A DNA stretch of 64,000 nucleotides, taken from Paralichthys olivaceus (Eukaryota > Chordata > Actinopteri > Pleuronectiformes > Paralichthyidae). The stretch is from positions 17,503,580 through 17,567,579 of the forward strand of contig NC_091104.1 in NCBI RefSeq assembly GCF_024713975.1. Direction: 5' to 3'. Positions 1-19,480 of this stretch are shown in pieces. The stretch's first letter is position 1, and every line of letters starts with the position of its first letter. Position numbers and translations under genes: made by a program. The notes beneath the pieces are model-generated. The model had not been told where the DNA came from. It ran no database searches and worked only from the letters and a program-made list of their open reading frames with translations.

Positions 1-629
1 TCAAAGAGAGGATCGTCCAGATACTGTTGAAATCCAGTCAGTATTAAACTTTTAGCAAATATATAAAATGAGTGAGTGCATTCAGAATAATAGCAAAAGG
101 TGAAAACTTCCTCTAAACTTCAGAGTTAACCACAGTGGTTTTGTCAAAAAACGGCCAAATACATTTGCTATTCGATACGAAAGTATATTCACACCTTTAC
201 TGGCAGACGTGTTCAATCAAGGACATTCAGACCTGGTGTTAACATCCGTCCTGAGTGATCTGATCATAAGTGGTGTGACCACACAAATGTGTCCTCAAAA
301 CCCATTCTGAGGTTGTCTGAGCCACATTTGTTTTGTTGCATGAACACAAATCCTCACATATGAAAAGCCACGTATCTGACGCGCTACAGTTTCGCAATAA
401 ATCAAAGAAATTTGTACTCTTTTCACTGACCATACACAGATTTGTTTGTAGCCACAATATCAACACTGATTCCCCCATAATGATTTCTATGTTGCGCACT
501 TACACACAGAGGCACACACACATTGTGCACATCTATAAACTCAGACTGGATTTAAACATCATGTGGGCTTCGTGAACACAAATGACGTACGTGATTTATT
601 GCATATAGGGGCAGCGAGATCCGATCAGG

Positions 630-746
630 AGCAGGGCGGCTTTGCTTGAGCAGTAGAGCAGTCATCCTCCAACCAGAAGGACAGCGGTTCAATCCCTTTC
701 TTCCCCATCTGCACGCTAAAGTGTCCTTGAGCAAGATGCTCAAGAT

Positions 747-748
<2 letters not shown>
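630..748 (+). mobile_element. tRNA-derived SINE fragment nested in the DNA element
   Basis: The segment has a tRNA-like head (gagcagtagagcagtcatcc as A-box region) and a B-box-like GGTTCAATCCC near 687, followed by the typical fish SINE body with tgtccttgagcaagatgct. It ends in the (TA)n run. The spacing and the body mark it as a SINE rather than a functional tRNA gene: there is no cloverleaf with closing acceptor stem. Confidence 0.6.

Positions 749-749
<1 letters not shown>

Positions 750-790
<41 letters not shown>
750..790. repeat. (TA)n microsatellite
   Basis: An uninterrupted TA dinucleotide run of about 41 bases at the tail of the SINE fragment. Confidence 0.95.
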
Positions 791-792
<2 letters not shown>

Positions 793-1334
793 ATACCATT
801 ACCAAGTGGTCACAGGACACACTTTAATACCAGTTGTGATCAGATCTTTGTGGATGGATGTTAATACCAGGTCTGAACAGGTTCTAAAATTAAGCAAAAC
901 TGCATTTATTATGAAATAAATAAAATATTGTCTTAAGCTCTCATAAAATGTGCTTTTTGTAAGGAAAATACAAGCAACAACTTCACGCGCTGGGATTCAG
1001 TTGTTACCAAATGATGTAACTACTAACTGAAGTTAGTTGATAAATGTTCAAAACTGTAACAACCGGTTTCGTTCATCTTCAACTGTGAAGTCCACCCTCT
1101 GATTCATTAACGAGGGGAGGATAATTTTGGTACATTTAATGCTGTGCTGCTTTAAGCTACTGTATTATTCCCTTGGTTTTACTGACCAAATGAGGGAAAA
1201 TGGCTCCTCCTCCTCCTGTGGGTCTTTCCATTCTGTTTCTAAGGCAGCTGGATCAATGCCATGGCAACCTGGCCACGGTTAGACATTGGGAGAAGATGAG
1301 TGTGCTGTCGCCGCCCTCCACACCTTCGCTCTTG

Positions 1335-4421
<3,087 letters not shown>

Positions 4422-4604
4422 TATTGTTTATTTTTTTCCAAGAGAAGTTGAAGTATCCCTCACTCACTGGCTGGCTGGTGCACAGGATGTAGTAAAACAA
4501 CAAAAGGGATGGGAAGCTCAAAACCAGCAGCCTGCCCCTCTGTGAGAGAAGGGCTGTGTGGAGGACTGCAGCAGAGTTAGTGCTGCAGCTCAGGATTCTC
4601 CACA
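4422..4604 (-). other. ccdc28b: ccdc28b 5' UTR segment with a splice acceptor
   Basis: Upstream of the ATG, minus-strand sequence TTCTTCTTTTGCAG ends at 4605, giving a strong acceptor with the exon beginning at 4604. This implies a noncoding first exon further right (about 5.0-5.9 kb) that I could not place. The transcription start is therefore unresolved. Confidence 0.55.
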
Positions 4605-5898
4605 CTGCAAAAGAAGAAAAGGTTTAGTGAAGCTTTAACCAGTTAAACACCGTGCCTGTCTAATTGTAACAGTGGTATAGAAACATCCAAATCATAGAGC
4701 AGAGGAGAATACTAATCATCTTTCCATCTACATGTGATTGCCAATGGATGAAAGTTTAAAATGGAAGCAATTTCCTGCTCTTGTCTCCCTGGTGTGAAAA
4801 GTGGGAGTGACACGGCAGCCTAGAAAAAATATTTTTAGAGCAGCCTTGAAGTGGAGCAGTATTAGAGAATATGTGTGAAGTGAAGGAGGGTGTGATGAGT
4901 GAACAACTGCAGTGAGCTTTGATGTCATGATGAAAGACTGAATTACAGAAACAAACACACAGTACAGAACCTCATGAGACATGAGCCCATACGGTATAAT
5001 ACAATAACGGATTTCATGTGCATCACTTACAGATTAATGGCTGAACGAGAAAATCAATATACTCCACCCTTTGTGTACTTTAGCTTTACACTCATCTCTT
5101 TACACTAAGTGACCTGGAAATGGAAACGCATTTATTATGCATATTAATCAAATACAACTTTCAATATATAGAAAGTACTGTAGTATTACAAGACTTGTAT
5201 TGCATGGCACTGTAACAGTTCTAGATCACTTTCTTGTTAAGGGTCCTGCAGTGATTTTAGTGCCATATCCCCGCAGCAGTGTGGTTGTTTGCACCATGTT
5301 ACTATAAAGTTATAATAATATATACATTATAAAGTGACTGCCTTTCTGTCACAGTGTCAGTGTTGAGTCTTAATAACGCTTTGTCCCGTTGCATGGAATA
5401 AAATCACTGCTTCAGCATCTCATCTGCTCAACGCTGCACCAGCCTCGGTTCAAAGTACAAACCAAAGATGGCCACTAGTCATACACAGAACCAACTTTAC
5501 ACGCATCTTTCCCTCGTTACGTGGTTATATCTCCACCGTGGCGTGTGGGGTTCGAGAATAACACGTAAGCAACAGTTTGTTACAATATTCTGTTAAATGT
5601 AACGAGAAAAAACCATGTAAAGCAGATTTATCGTCAACGAATGTCACAAATAAGACTGACCGGATCAATTACGCACCACAGAGCAAACCGGCTGCGTCCA
5701 GCGTCTCGCTTCTCCATCCAGGATTTCAAATGCCCACCGACACTTCACTTAAATGAAGATTTGCTGGAACATACGGTGAATAATGGAGAACTGTCGCAGC
5801 AGCGGTGGATGGTGAAATATAAAGAGATGCGTCCGCTCGTGCGGAGCTGAGGGCTTTATCCGTCTTAAAGAGACAGTGTCCCTTCGAGAGGAAGCAGC

Positions 5899-6087
5899 GA
5901 ACACGATGCTGTGCATCACTGATCTCTGATCAGCTGCTGGTGACTGTGTACAGTGAAAAGGATGCTGTGTATCACTGATCTCTGATCAGCTGCTGGTGAC
6001 TGTGTACAGTGAACACGATACTGTACATCACTGATCTCTGACCAGCTGCTGGTGACTGTGTACAGTGAACACGATGCTGTGTATTTG
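5899..6087. repeat. 56-bp tandem repeat, about 3.3 copies
   Basis: The GATGCTGTG/GATACTGTA landmarks at 5905, 5961, 6017 and 6073 are exactly 56 bases apart. Each unit contains catcactgatctctgatcag and ctgctggtgactgtgtacag. Copies differ at only a few bases, so the duplication is recent. It lies just upstream of the probable ccdc28b promoter region. Confidence 0.9.
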
Positions 6088-6189
6088 TCCCTGTTGTGGG
6101 AACAGAAAGGATGATCGTATTTAAATCAGTCCTTGTTTGCTGTTAGCTCTATAGCTTTGAGCAAAGCCACGCGCAAATTAAAATTGTTC

Positions 6190-6390
6190 CTTGTTCAGGC
6201 ACAATGTGTGGCTTCCTCTCACAGTCCAAAGACATGCAGATTGGGTTCAGAGTGTTTGTAGGTTGGCACTGTGGTGGACTGGAGGGTGTTTCCCGCTTCT
6301 CGCCCCAAGTCAGCTGGGGTTTATTCCAGCTCCTCTCGCCATCCTCAAAAGCCTAAGAGGTATAGATGATGGATGAATGGATGGATGTTG
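6190..6390 (+). mobile_element. Dispersed retroposon-like repeat with GGAT-type tail
   Basis: The blocks ctctcacagtccaaagacat, gattggg, tcccgcttctcgcccc and cagctggggtttattccagc, ended by a short (GGAT)n tail, are those of a very common fish 3' retroposon body. A related copy with its tRNA-like head lies at 49027-49340. Family name not assigned. Confidence 0.6.
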
Positions 6391-7233
6391 TAAGTTGTTT
6401 TTTAAAGACTACTAATATTACAGGGGAACTTCAGGGGCCAACCAGATGTCAGCTGTGGCCAGTGTGCCCCCCTGGCCTTGTCTCTGGATCCGGCCCTGTT
6501 TGCTTTAAAAAAAACCTTTTATCTGATTTCAGGTGGCTTTATTTTTCCATGCTTTGCAGTTTAAAAATATTTGACTGTTTTTTATGTATCATGTTTAACT
6601 TTATTTTATTGCCAATTAATTACGTTTATCCACTGATCTTACTGCTCTTGTGTTATCTCACGTTTTACTTACTGGGTTTTGTTTCAGATTTTTTTCCACT
6701 ATCAATTTTCAGTTTTTATGTTAATTTAATGTATATTCATTGATATGAAGCATTTGAGTTGCATTTCATGTATGAAAGGTGCATATAACACAATTTATTA
6801 TTAGTAATAATAATGAAATAATATATATAAAAATAAGTGTAGCCTGATGGGACAGACATCTGATTTTGTTTGTCTTGACATCATAAATCCAGTTTTAGCT
6901 ATTTTTTGCTAAACTTTTCTTACATAAATATTGAAATTGAAAAGTATTGTAAAACCAATTTTTAAACAATATAAATTCAGCTAGATGGTTTTAGTACAAT
7001 ACATAAATACTATCATTTCAGTAAATATTTTCAGTATTTAAATGTCAACATTTAGTACTTCCAAACCAAATCAGCAATGAAAAGACATTTGGTCTTCAAT
7101 CGTCACCTGAAATTTACACCTATTTACCATTTCTTTTTTGAAAAACAGAGGCATCTTGTGGTGACAATGGAAACAGGTTTAAGACCCAAATAAAACTCAA
7201 ACAAAGCTTTAAAGTAATACAAAAATATTTCTT

Positions 7234-7239
7234 TTTATT
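7234..7239 (-). terminator. tmem39b: Polyadenylation signal of tmem39b
   Basis: AATAAA on the minus strand, 110 bases after the tmem39b stop codon. Confidence 0.6.
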
Positions 7240-7348
7240 ATGACAGAACTGAACAAAAACGTGACACAAAATGCAGTTTATAAAATACAGAGCTCTGAGG
7301 CATGTCTGTCTTGTTCCAAAGTGAATGTGACCAACAATAGCTTAAAGT

Positions 7349-11863
<4,515 letters not shown>

Positions 11864-11950
11864 ACCGGCGGCAGCGTCTGTGGTCAGTCAGCTGCTGCTC
11901 TGTCGCATAGGTGAGGGTTTAAAGGCGATCAGTTTCCGCCATGTTCATTG
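11864..11950 (-). promoter_or_regulatory. tmem39b: tmem39b noncoding first exon and promoter region
   Basis: A splice donor CCG|GTAAGC (exon end 11866) lies in CpG-rich sequence 1.4 kb upstream of the coding ATG, marking a noncoding first exon. Minus-strand AACATGGCGGAAAC (11945-11932) matches the YY1 consensus core ATGGCGG and includes an ETS-like GGAA. Such sites often sit at start regions of TATA-less housekeeping genes. The exact transcription start is inferred, not seen. Confidence 0.55.
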
Positions 11951-13049
11951 AAATAGGAGCGTGTTTTTCACTGAAATTGGCGAGGACACCCATTGTTGAT
12001 GTGAAAGTATCTGCTGCTGCTGGATGGGGGCGCGGATATGTTAGCAACCTGTGGGAGGAGAGAGTCATTTAAAGGAACAATCCGCCATAACAGGGAGGAG
12101 AAAGAAGTCCGTGTTTATGGTGGGAAATGTATTTACACGTGTTCGTGTTTGGCTTGAATGCAGCTGCAGGATCGAAACGTTTTTTTAAACACCAGGAAAC
12201 AAATTGTGCATGTGTGCACGTGTCCGCTTTGGTGAGTGGAAACCTGCCTGTTACCACCTGAGCACTGTTTGTCGTTAAAGCCCCGTAAAGAAACTTTCAG
12301 TGGAGGTTTTACTGTTGCTCAAGGTTTATCATCCACTCAGCTGCACATAAAGACACTTGCACACATGGGAACACTGAACCCTGCAGTGTAACAGGATCTC
12401 TGGACTGTGCTTATGCCAAAGTCAAATGCAGTATATACAATAGACTAAGTATTGATTATAATGTGTGTATATATAATTTTAATTTATGGGTTAATACCTG
12501 CTGAAGACAGTCCAAAGACCCTGTATCACTGCAGGGTTTAGGTACTGACAAGCATTAACTCACTCATTATATACAGTACATCCATTATATTATACTGCCT
12601 ACTATAAATGCCAGTGAAATGTATTAAAACGTTTTAAGTTTGGAAATGCATTGAAATGCATAGTCAAATGAAGGCCAGGTTTGGGTATGTTAATTAGTTC
12701 TACTGGGAATCAATAGCTGCTTCTAATCTGTAATCTCCTGACAGTACATTGTTTTAAGAACTATAACTGTAATTAACATAAATACCCATGTCCTTGATCT
12801 ATAAGGAATATTAGTCAACCCCCCCCCATCTTTAGGAGTTTCCTTTGGTAAATCTCACTCCATTACCAACGACTGCACTTCAAAATTGACAAAAATAAAA
12901 TAGACAATATCCAAGAAAGGACTGAAATCCCATAGGTAGTTGTCCAATTTATCCTGAAGAAAACATTCATTTGATATAAAAAAAAAAAACATCCTGCTCA
13001 TCTTTACTGTGATCTAATCATATGTACAGGTAAATGAAAACACAATTTA
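11951..13049. other. Spacer between tmem39b promoter and khdrbs1 downstream end
   Basis: AT-rich intergenic sequence, with a short GC-rich part next to the tmem39b promoter (to about 12060). No open frame with family resemblance, no RNA gene and no clear repeat was recognised. Confidence 0.5.
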
Positions 13050-13497
13050 CATTGAAAAAAACAACTTTATTTTCCTTTTCTTCAGACAAAATACTAGATC
13101 ACCAAATGTCTTCAGTATAAAAATATTGTCAATCTGGAAACATTCAATAAAAAAGGGTCAAATGGCACACGATCAATGTTCATAAAAAAAAAAGCTTGTA
13201 ATCAGTGCTGAAGCAATAAAAACAGAGTATTTTCTCAGTGAAGGAGAAATCTCTGCAGACAAATCCCTCTTGGGATCAGTACTGATAAGAGGTGATCAGC
13301 CTCAAACTTCCCAGCCTCTGCTCTTTCCAGGGAATTTCAATGAACCTGTTGGAAACAGAAGATATAAATCAGTTTGACAGAAAAAAAAAAAAATCAAGAT
13401 TAAAATTCATCTGTAATTTCTTCCCAGCTCACCTGAAAGATCTTGGCTACCTGGAGTCTTTTTTGCCTCAAATGCACCTTCAAAGTTCTGTGACAAC
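13050..13497 (-). other. Two extra splice-bounded exon candidates downstream of khdrbs1
   Basis: On the minus strand, 13497-13433 is bounded by CTCCTCTTAG and CAG|GTGAGC, and a second segment starts at 13345 after TTTCCAACAG. AATAAA at 13071-13066 would end it near 13050. Joined, one frame stays open (LSQNFEGAFEAKK ... GWEV, then TGA), but I do not recognise the peptide. The candidate could be spliced 3' UTR or alternative last exons of khdrbs1, whose coding end is 1.8 kb away, or a separate small transcript. A possible upstream donor AAG|GTAAAA lies at about 13944. Confidence 0.4.
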
Positions 13498-15321
13498 CTA
13501 AGAGGAGAAACAGAGATGAGATCTTGGACCAACCAGTGCCGACATGCACACAATAGACAACACGCATGCAAGACTATTTTTTACGCTACACAAGTATCAT
13601 GCAACTCAAGCTGAAGGGTCGATTTTGTCCACCAATGGGATGTTTTAATCGCTTTAAGTGCAACTACTAATTTTCATTAATCTACAGTCTACAGAAATAA
13701 TCAAGATGGAAATCATTAAGTATTGAGTGAAATGAAAGGACCATTATCGGTTTTATTGGAGCAAGAGTTGCATCACAACCATTTCTGATTGTTTTTTTAC
13801 GGCTTATTTTGCTCGGAATAACTACTAATAGCATAATTTTGTAATTCAATGGTTTTGATGTTTTGGATGACTTGCATTACTTGGATGTTTTGCACAGAAA
13901 ACAATACAAAAATCTAACAAATGAGTGTTGGGGTTAGTTTTACCTTCTTGTGGCGATCTTTAGGCTTTTAGAATCCTCTCCATTGCGATTTTTTTCTTTT
14001 TTTAAAACCAGCCAGCATGACTTTGCATCAAAGTCAAGTAAGATCCCTGCAAGCTTGATTTGAAATACTGTTGAAATTCAGTTATTTCAAGTGGCTGAAG
14101 ATGCATTGCTCTCGAGAGCTTGAAGAGATAACTAACTAAAGGTTAATGACAATACATATTAAAGCACTATATCATTGTCAAGGCAAACATGTATTTGGCA
14201 GCACATTACCTCAATGAATGAAGAGCTCCATTTTTATTTCTGACATTACAAGTGCCATTTAGATAATTTTGAAAAACAGACGAAGAGGATAAGTTCATTA
14301 GCAAAACACTGCTTTTTTTTGTTTTTTGATTTTAAATCAGGCTGACGTGTATACATACAGCTTATTCAGTTGTTGAGAAACCACTGAGGACCACTTTCAC
14401 AAACTGAAGGCATTCCTTTGGTACAACAAAGGCAAAATACCATATTTAGATTGATTAAAAAGAAACTAGAAACTTTATTGAAACACGCACTGCAGAAAAA
14501 CATTTTGGGATATATTTAGGATCCTATTTAGCCAAAGGGTACACAAGCATTATGCATTTTGGAGACGGCACGGCTTAATGCATACACAGTTGTCTTTAGA
14601 TTATGTACATAGTATTGAGTTGGCTGCAGCCTTCCTTACACAGAGTAAGGATTGTTAATCCTTCAAGCTTTACAAGAACTATTGTAACATCAGTGATCAT
14701 TTTGCAAGGAAAAGCCTGACAGATGTTAATATACCAATTGTAAGAAATGGCAAAAAATAGAGGCATTTCTCTTTGTAAAATGGATTTCAACAGGATAGTT
14801 TATATCTTCACACAATTATAGATTTGTATTGCCGTATAAACACCGAATAAGACTTTTGTATTTATTCCAAGTGGCTCAGGGCTGTGTTTGAGTTTGCAAA
14901 TAGATCTATTCTAGTTAATGTTAAGTTACATTGAGGCATTATGATCCATTTTTGTCCTGTCATTAGGACTTTTAACATGCAGCCTATGTGAAAAGAGTTT
15001 ATCGCCACAATCACTGAAACTGAAAATTAACCATCAAATATCACTAAAACGTCACTTGTTCCTTTGAGGTTTATGTCACTAGGAGCTTAACTTGAAACTA
15101 CGCAACTGAAACAAACATTAAATGGAAGCAGATAAACAATGAAAATAACTTGCATTCGTGTTTCTCCCCTGACAGTCTATGTTACAACCACCAAAACATC
15201 CGAGTTTAAAAACAAAAAACTAAAATAAAGCATAAAAAAGACGAGAGGAAAATTACTTTTGAAAAGTTAAGCGATTTACAATCGGAGACAGTTGCCGAAG
15301 CAACTCTCTACCAGTAGCCGT
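13498..15321 (-). other. khdrbs1: khdrbs1 3' UTR region
   Basis: About 1.8 kb of AT-rich sequence following the khdrbs1 stop, with no competing gene visible. Sam68-family genes usually have long 3' UTRs. The end of the principal transcript is not fixed: several minus-strand AATAAA-like hexamers occur. Confidence 0.5.
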
Positions 15322-18300
15322 TCAGTATCTTCCATATGGGTGCTCTCTATATGATCCCTTCGACTGCCTGGATTGGGGAACTTTGCCTCCTGCCCCGGAG
15401 TTGGACCATGAGTTATCCCAATCTTCTTGAGCTGCAAAGACAAGAAAGAAAAAAAAAGAAGAACAAAAAAAAAAAACATGTGAGTGTGGGTAGACAAGAA
15501 GTATAATAATACCCATGGGCATTTCTTGCGAAGAGTGTTCTATTGGATGACAAATTTAAATACTTACTATAAGGCTCGTAGGATGAATCCTGGGCCTCCC
15601 CGTGTCCATAATCAAAATATTCAGTATCGCTGAGCACAGATTGCAAAGAAGTGTTAGCACAATACAATATACATAGCACTAGATTAAATGAGGAGTTAGA
15701 TATTTAAGATCTATTATCACTTACGCAGGTGCAGACTGTTGATTGTAATAATTATCATATCCTTCATAGGATGGCTCTGCGTAGGAGTCGTCATATGAAG
15801 GCTACAAAGAAAAAAAGTAAGGCTTTGTTAAGCACACTGCACAGAGCAAAAGACAAGTACCATTTATTGAGCAACAATTTAACATAAAAACCACAAAACG
15901 GCAGATTTTAAAAAACTTACATAGTCCTCATAGCCGTCAGCTTTGGGTTGTGCTCCCGAAGAGGGAACTTGGTGTTGCTGGTGGGTCATGCCAGCTGATG
16001 GGAGCATTCTTGGTGCCCCAGCTGCAGGTGGCCTAGACCGGGGAGCTGAGCCTCCTCTGTTAGGAGCAGAAGGTGGACCCCCCCTACCAGAAGGTGCACC
16101 CCTAGGAGCATTGCCCCGTCCGAGTCCTCCCCGTGGAGCTCCGCCACGCATTGCTCCTCGGGGGCCCCCACGTGGCATTCCACGTCCCCTGTGAAATGTT
16201 TGCCAGGTGTTAATGTGTTCGAATGGAGAAAACTGAATAAACACCATATAATTGAGGAGCAGATCTTCTGATGCTTTACTCGATTAAACAGGCTTATTCA
16301 GGCTTATTGAGATTATTCAATCTCTATCAGTTGGTTACTACAACATGCTGTGGCAGATTGTCTTTATGAATCTGGATCCTACCTTGGTCCAGCACCAGGG
16401 GGTCCACCTCTGCCCCTTCCAGGATGACCACCTCGTCCCCTGCCTGACCCATCCTGGGATCCATTCAGGAAGTGAGGATCCATATACGGGTCATGCTCAC
16501 CAGGTTCCTACAGAAATGACAGTGTCAATTACTCCTGAAATTCCCCTGAACAAGTCATGGAGGAAACACTTTGTACATCTGGAAAGTAAACCAATAGGTT
16601 GTTATAAATACTTACAGGAATAAGGAACTTCTTGACCTCCTCCATGGCGTGTGCCATGCGCATATAGGCCTCTGGGATGGGTGCCATCACCTCAATGAAC
16701 ACATGCAGCTCCATGCTCAGGTGGGCATATTTAGCCTCACCGCCCTTCCTCAGCTCCTCCTCCTGTCAAACACATTAAAGGCAATTTAATATGAATACAC
16801 AAAACATCAGTCACAGGATCAATACGTGTAAACATTCTACACAGTTGTGCAGGGAGTAAAACAAATACCTTATTCTTGTCCCTCATTGAGCCTTTACCCA
16901 GAACTGAAATCTTTGCACCAGTGTCCTCCTGCAGTCTCTTGATTGTACTACCCTGAGGTCCCAAAAGCTTACCAACGAAGTTCACCTGTCGGGCGGAAAA
17001 ATTGCAGCATTAGATGAGATTTGTTATTATCACAGGGAGAGGAGCAAAACTAAATATACGGGCAGGCTTAAGTACTATCCTTCTCAACAAGAATACACAT
17101 TAAACTTGACTACTGCAAAAATCGAACTCATGTGGTGGCAAAACGTTCCAAAACCAGACACATAAACAAACAGCTTTAAATGTGCCAACAACCCCCTCAG
17201 CAGTAGTCTCTTTGTGTAGCTGTGGATCAAGCTAAACTTGGAATACTCCCAGGAAGCCCTGTTTTGGTTGTGTTGACACAGGTTTGTTGGAGTACCTGGT
17301 TTATGTCACCACAGGAACAGTCAAGACAGAAAAGCTAATGGCTGAAAGAGTGCTTATCATACATGCATAACAAATTATGTTGCTGATTGAAATTTAATGT
17401 CAGAGTAGTTCCATATAAAAATGTGCCTGGACACAGTTTAATTAGGTGGGTGTACCTGAAAACGTGCAGGAGCCCCCCCCCCATATGACATGAAGACAGA
17501 CATGAATCAAATTCAAGGTAAATGCTCACCCTGGGGTACTGCTTGGTGGGAATGAGTACTCGCTCCTTCAGTTTGAGATTCTTGGTTGCAAACAGGTCAA
17601 GGTAAGTTTCCTTCTCTGGCTCCTTCTTGGTTTCACCCTTCTGGATCCTCTCAATTTCTGCAGATGAGAAATGGTTTCAATGAAATGGAGGGGGATGTAA
17701 AAGTACAATGGCTACCCGTTCCTCAGCAAAAATAATATATTCTGTGTTAGACCAAAACAGATACCAGAGCAGCTTTCAAATCACTCAACGATGCCTGTTT
17801 AAAATCGTGTGCATTATAGAAGAAATATAGCCCACACTGAGTATTTGTCTTTTGCGTATTTATGCTATCATACAAGTAGTAAATGTGCGATTAGAAATAT
17901 CGTGCTTTGCAAAACTGGGAAGCCATTCAATGAGCCATTGTGTTAATGATATGCAGGAGCGTTACGTAACAAAAGAGACTGTAGCACACGTAAATACAGG
18001 TTTTTAAATGTTCTTCAATGGGTCAAAACCCCGGTGAGTTCACAACCAGACACGTTTGAACGAGGAGCGTTTGCCCCACATCACTGATATGCACGTGTTT
18101 GAGCGCCATTGTTCATGCCGCTGTCTGCTGCAGGGCCCCGGCCAACAAGTAACTAGGCCACGAGACGTGCTACCGCTAGCTAGCCCGACTGGAAATAGCT
18201 CCTGCATTTACTTTACCTGCAGAAATGAGCTTCATGGCGTGAGTGAACGATGAATCCAGGCTGTCCTTCTCAGCCAGGAGCTCCGGCAGATACTTGGTGT

Positions 18301-18382
18301 CTTCCATTTTGGCTTTCTTCGGTGCTGGGCTTGACTCTATGGCGGACTCGGTGATGCAACTGTTAGCATCCGCTGGGTTCAT
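15322..18382 (-). CDS. khdrbs1: KH RNA-binding protein Sam68 (nine coding exons, 399 aa)
   Basis: Exons are 18382-18217, 17657-17530, 16985-16869, 16762-16616, 16507-16383, 16188-15921, 15801-15725, 15629-15568 and 15431-15322 (1200 nt). Order of parts: QUA1 with [20 protein letters not shown] (from residue ~30); STAR KH domain with [20 protein letters not shown] (from ~100, GPQG loop at 107-110) and [14 protein letters not shown] end/QUA2 with [14 protein letters not shown] and [16 protein letters not shown]-rich part (~190-300); tyrosine-rich tail ([17 protein letters not shown]); and the C-terminal nuclear signal YREHPYGRY. Known role: nuclear RNA binding at U(U/A)AA motifs, splicing control, Src-family/PRMT1 target. 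The region after QUA2 is glycine/arginine-rich instead of the human proline-rich form. The start is the first in-frame ATG. Fish can have two paralogues; which one this is cannot be told here. Confidence 0.95.
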
Positions 18383-18650
18383 AATGCACAGGCGCGGCGA
18401 GATCGAGCGAACGAAGCCTCGCTGGGTTCGTTGGCTTGGTCTTCTAGCGGAGCTGCGGTCGGGCAGATAACGGAGATGCGGGTGGCGATGAAGGATCTCG
18501 TCGCACAAACCTCCGGACGCCTCCCGGTCACAAGACGCTCAGCTCGGGTGAATGGACAAAGGAGAGATGGCGCAGCTGCATATGAGCGTGAGGAGAGGAA
18601 GTGCTGCTGGCGAGGACAGTGACGTCACCACCGGGGAGCAACACGGCGCC
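18383..18650 (-). promoter_or_regulatory. khdrbs1: khdrbs1 5' UTR and CpG-rich promoter
   Basis: Sequence just upstream of the ATG is CpG-rich with many CG dinucleotides and no TATA box, as is typical of a housekeeping promoter. The reading frame stays open upstream of the ATG for about 40 codons but has no further ATG, so it is read as 5' UTR. Confidence 0.5.
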
Positions 18651-19474
18651 GATATTTCATTTTATTGTCATTAACCTGATTTCTTAGTATGTGTGTTTTT
18701 CAATAAAACAACCAAACCCTGACCCCTGCTTCTATAACTTCCTTACACCTTATAACGTATCCTTCTGATGTACCCCTGCTTCTACACAAGTATTTATTTT
18801 CACCTTTATTTTATTATCATTTAGACAAAACTGAAAGGACAGTTGATTATAATCTGTTTACTTTCTTATCAGTGGGTTACTTTAGTCAGCATAGTGATCG
18901 CAGTGAGCTCAAATAGTTTAATACTGCTTTATAATTATCAAGAATTAATACAACTCAATCTGCCTTAGTCAGGCAGTGAGACCATCAGCTGACCTGGAAA
19001 AAAGAGTACATTAATAATGATGCATAAATTGAATAATTGTATTTAATTTCAAAGTCATTCAGAATCATTCAACCTGTAGAAACACTAGCTTTTACAGCTG
19101 GTCAAATGTCACTGGAGCCTTCAATTAGATATTTGCCGCCTCAGATCACTGGATGTGTGCTCAGTAGCTCCAAAACAAATTCCCATTAAACTTGAGAATG
19201 ACATGAATAAACTACTTTCAAAAAATATATTTTAGTTGTTTCAGATTAATTTAATATTTTTAACATCTTTTAATATCTTTGTTGCTGTAAATGCTGTTTG
19301 CATTTCAGCATTCACACTGAGTACAATAAAACCTACTGTCATCTTAGACTCCTAGAAACAAGAAGATGTGAGTTTCCAATATTTTTTTCAAAACTAGCAT
19401 CATATATTATAGCTTCTCTTTACGTATATGTCCTCAAAATGACTCCACATCCACAAAATGTTAAAAAGTGAGAT
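18651..19474. other. Spacer between khdrbs1 promoter and zbtb8os 3' end
   Basis: AT-rich sequence without recognisable gene, RNA or repeat. A minus-strand AATAAA at 19480-19475 is the likely zbtb8os polyadenylation signal and marks its right limit. Confidence 0.5.
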
Positions 19475-19480
19475 TTTATT
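19475..19480 (-). terminator. zbtb8os: Polyadenylation signal of zbtb8os
   Basis: AATAAA on the minus strand about 340 bases beyond the zbtb8os stop. Confidence 0.5.

Larger units (their letters stand above)
226..877. mobile_element. Non-autonomous DNA element with long terminal inverted repeats, carrying a nested SINE
   Basis: The left end (TTCAGACCTGGTGTTAACAT at 226) reads back as an inverted copy at the right end (rc of about 835-877 begins TTCAGACCTGGTATTAACAT). The similarity continues through a shared GATCTGATCA block about 30 bases in. No transposase coding is present, so it would be a MITE-like passenger element. A tRNA-like SINE and a (TA)n run lie inside it. A second diverged copy lies near 2090-2475. 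Superfamily is not determined; no clear target-site duplication was found. Confidence 0.7.
4605..7233. other. Spacer between ccdc28b and tmem39b
   Basis: About 2.6 kb upstream of ccdc28b and downstream of tmem39b. It holds a 56-bp tandem array (5899-6087), a dispersed repeat (about 6190-6390) and AT-rich sequence at 6500-7100. The 5400-5870 stretch is relatively CpG-rich and is a candidate for the ccdc28b promoter. No open frame here resembles a gene. Confidence 0.5.
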
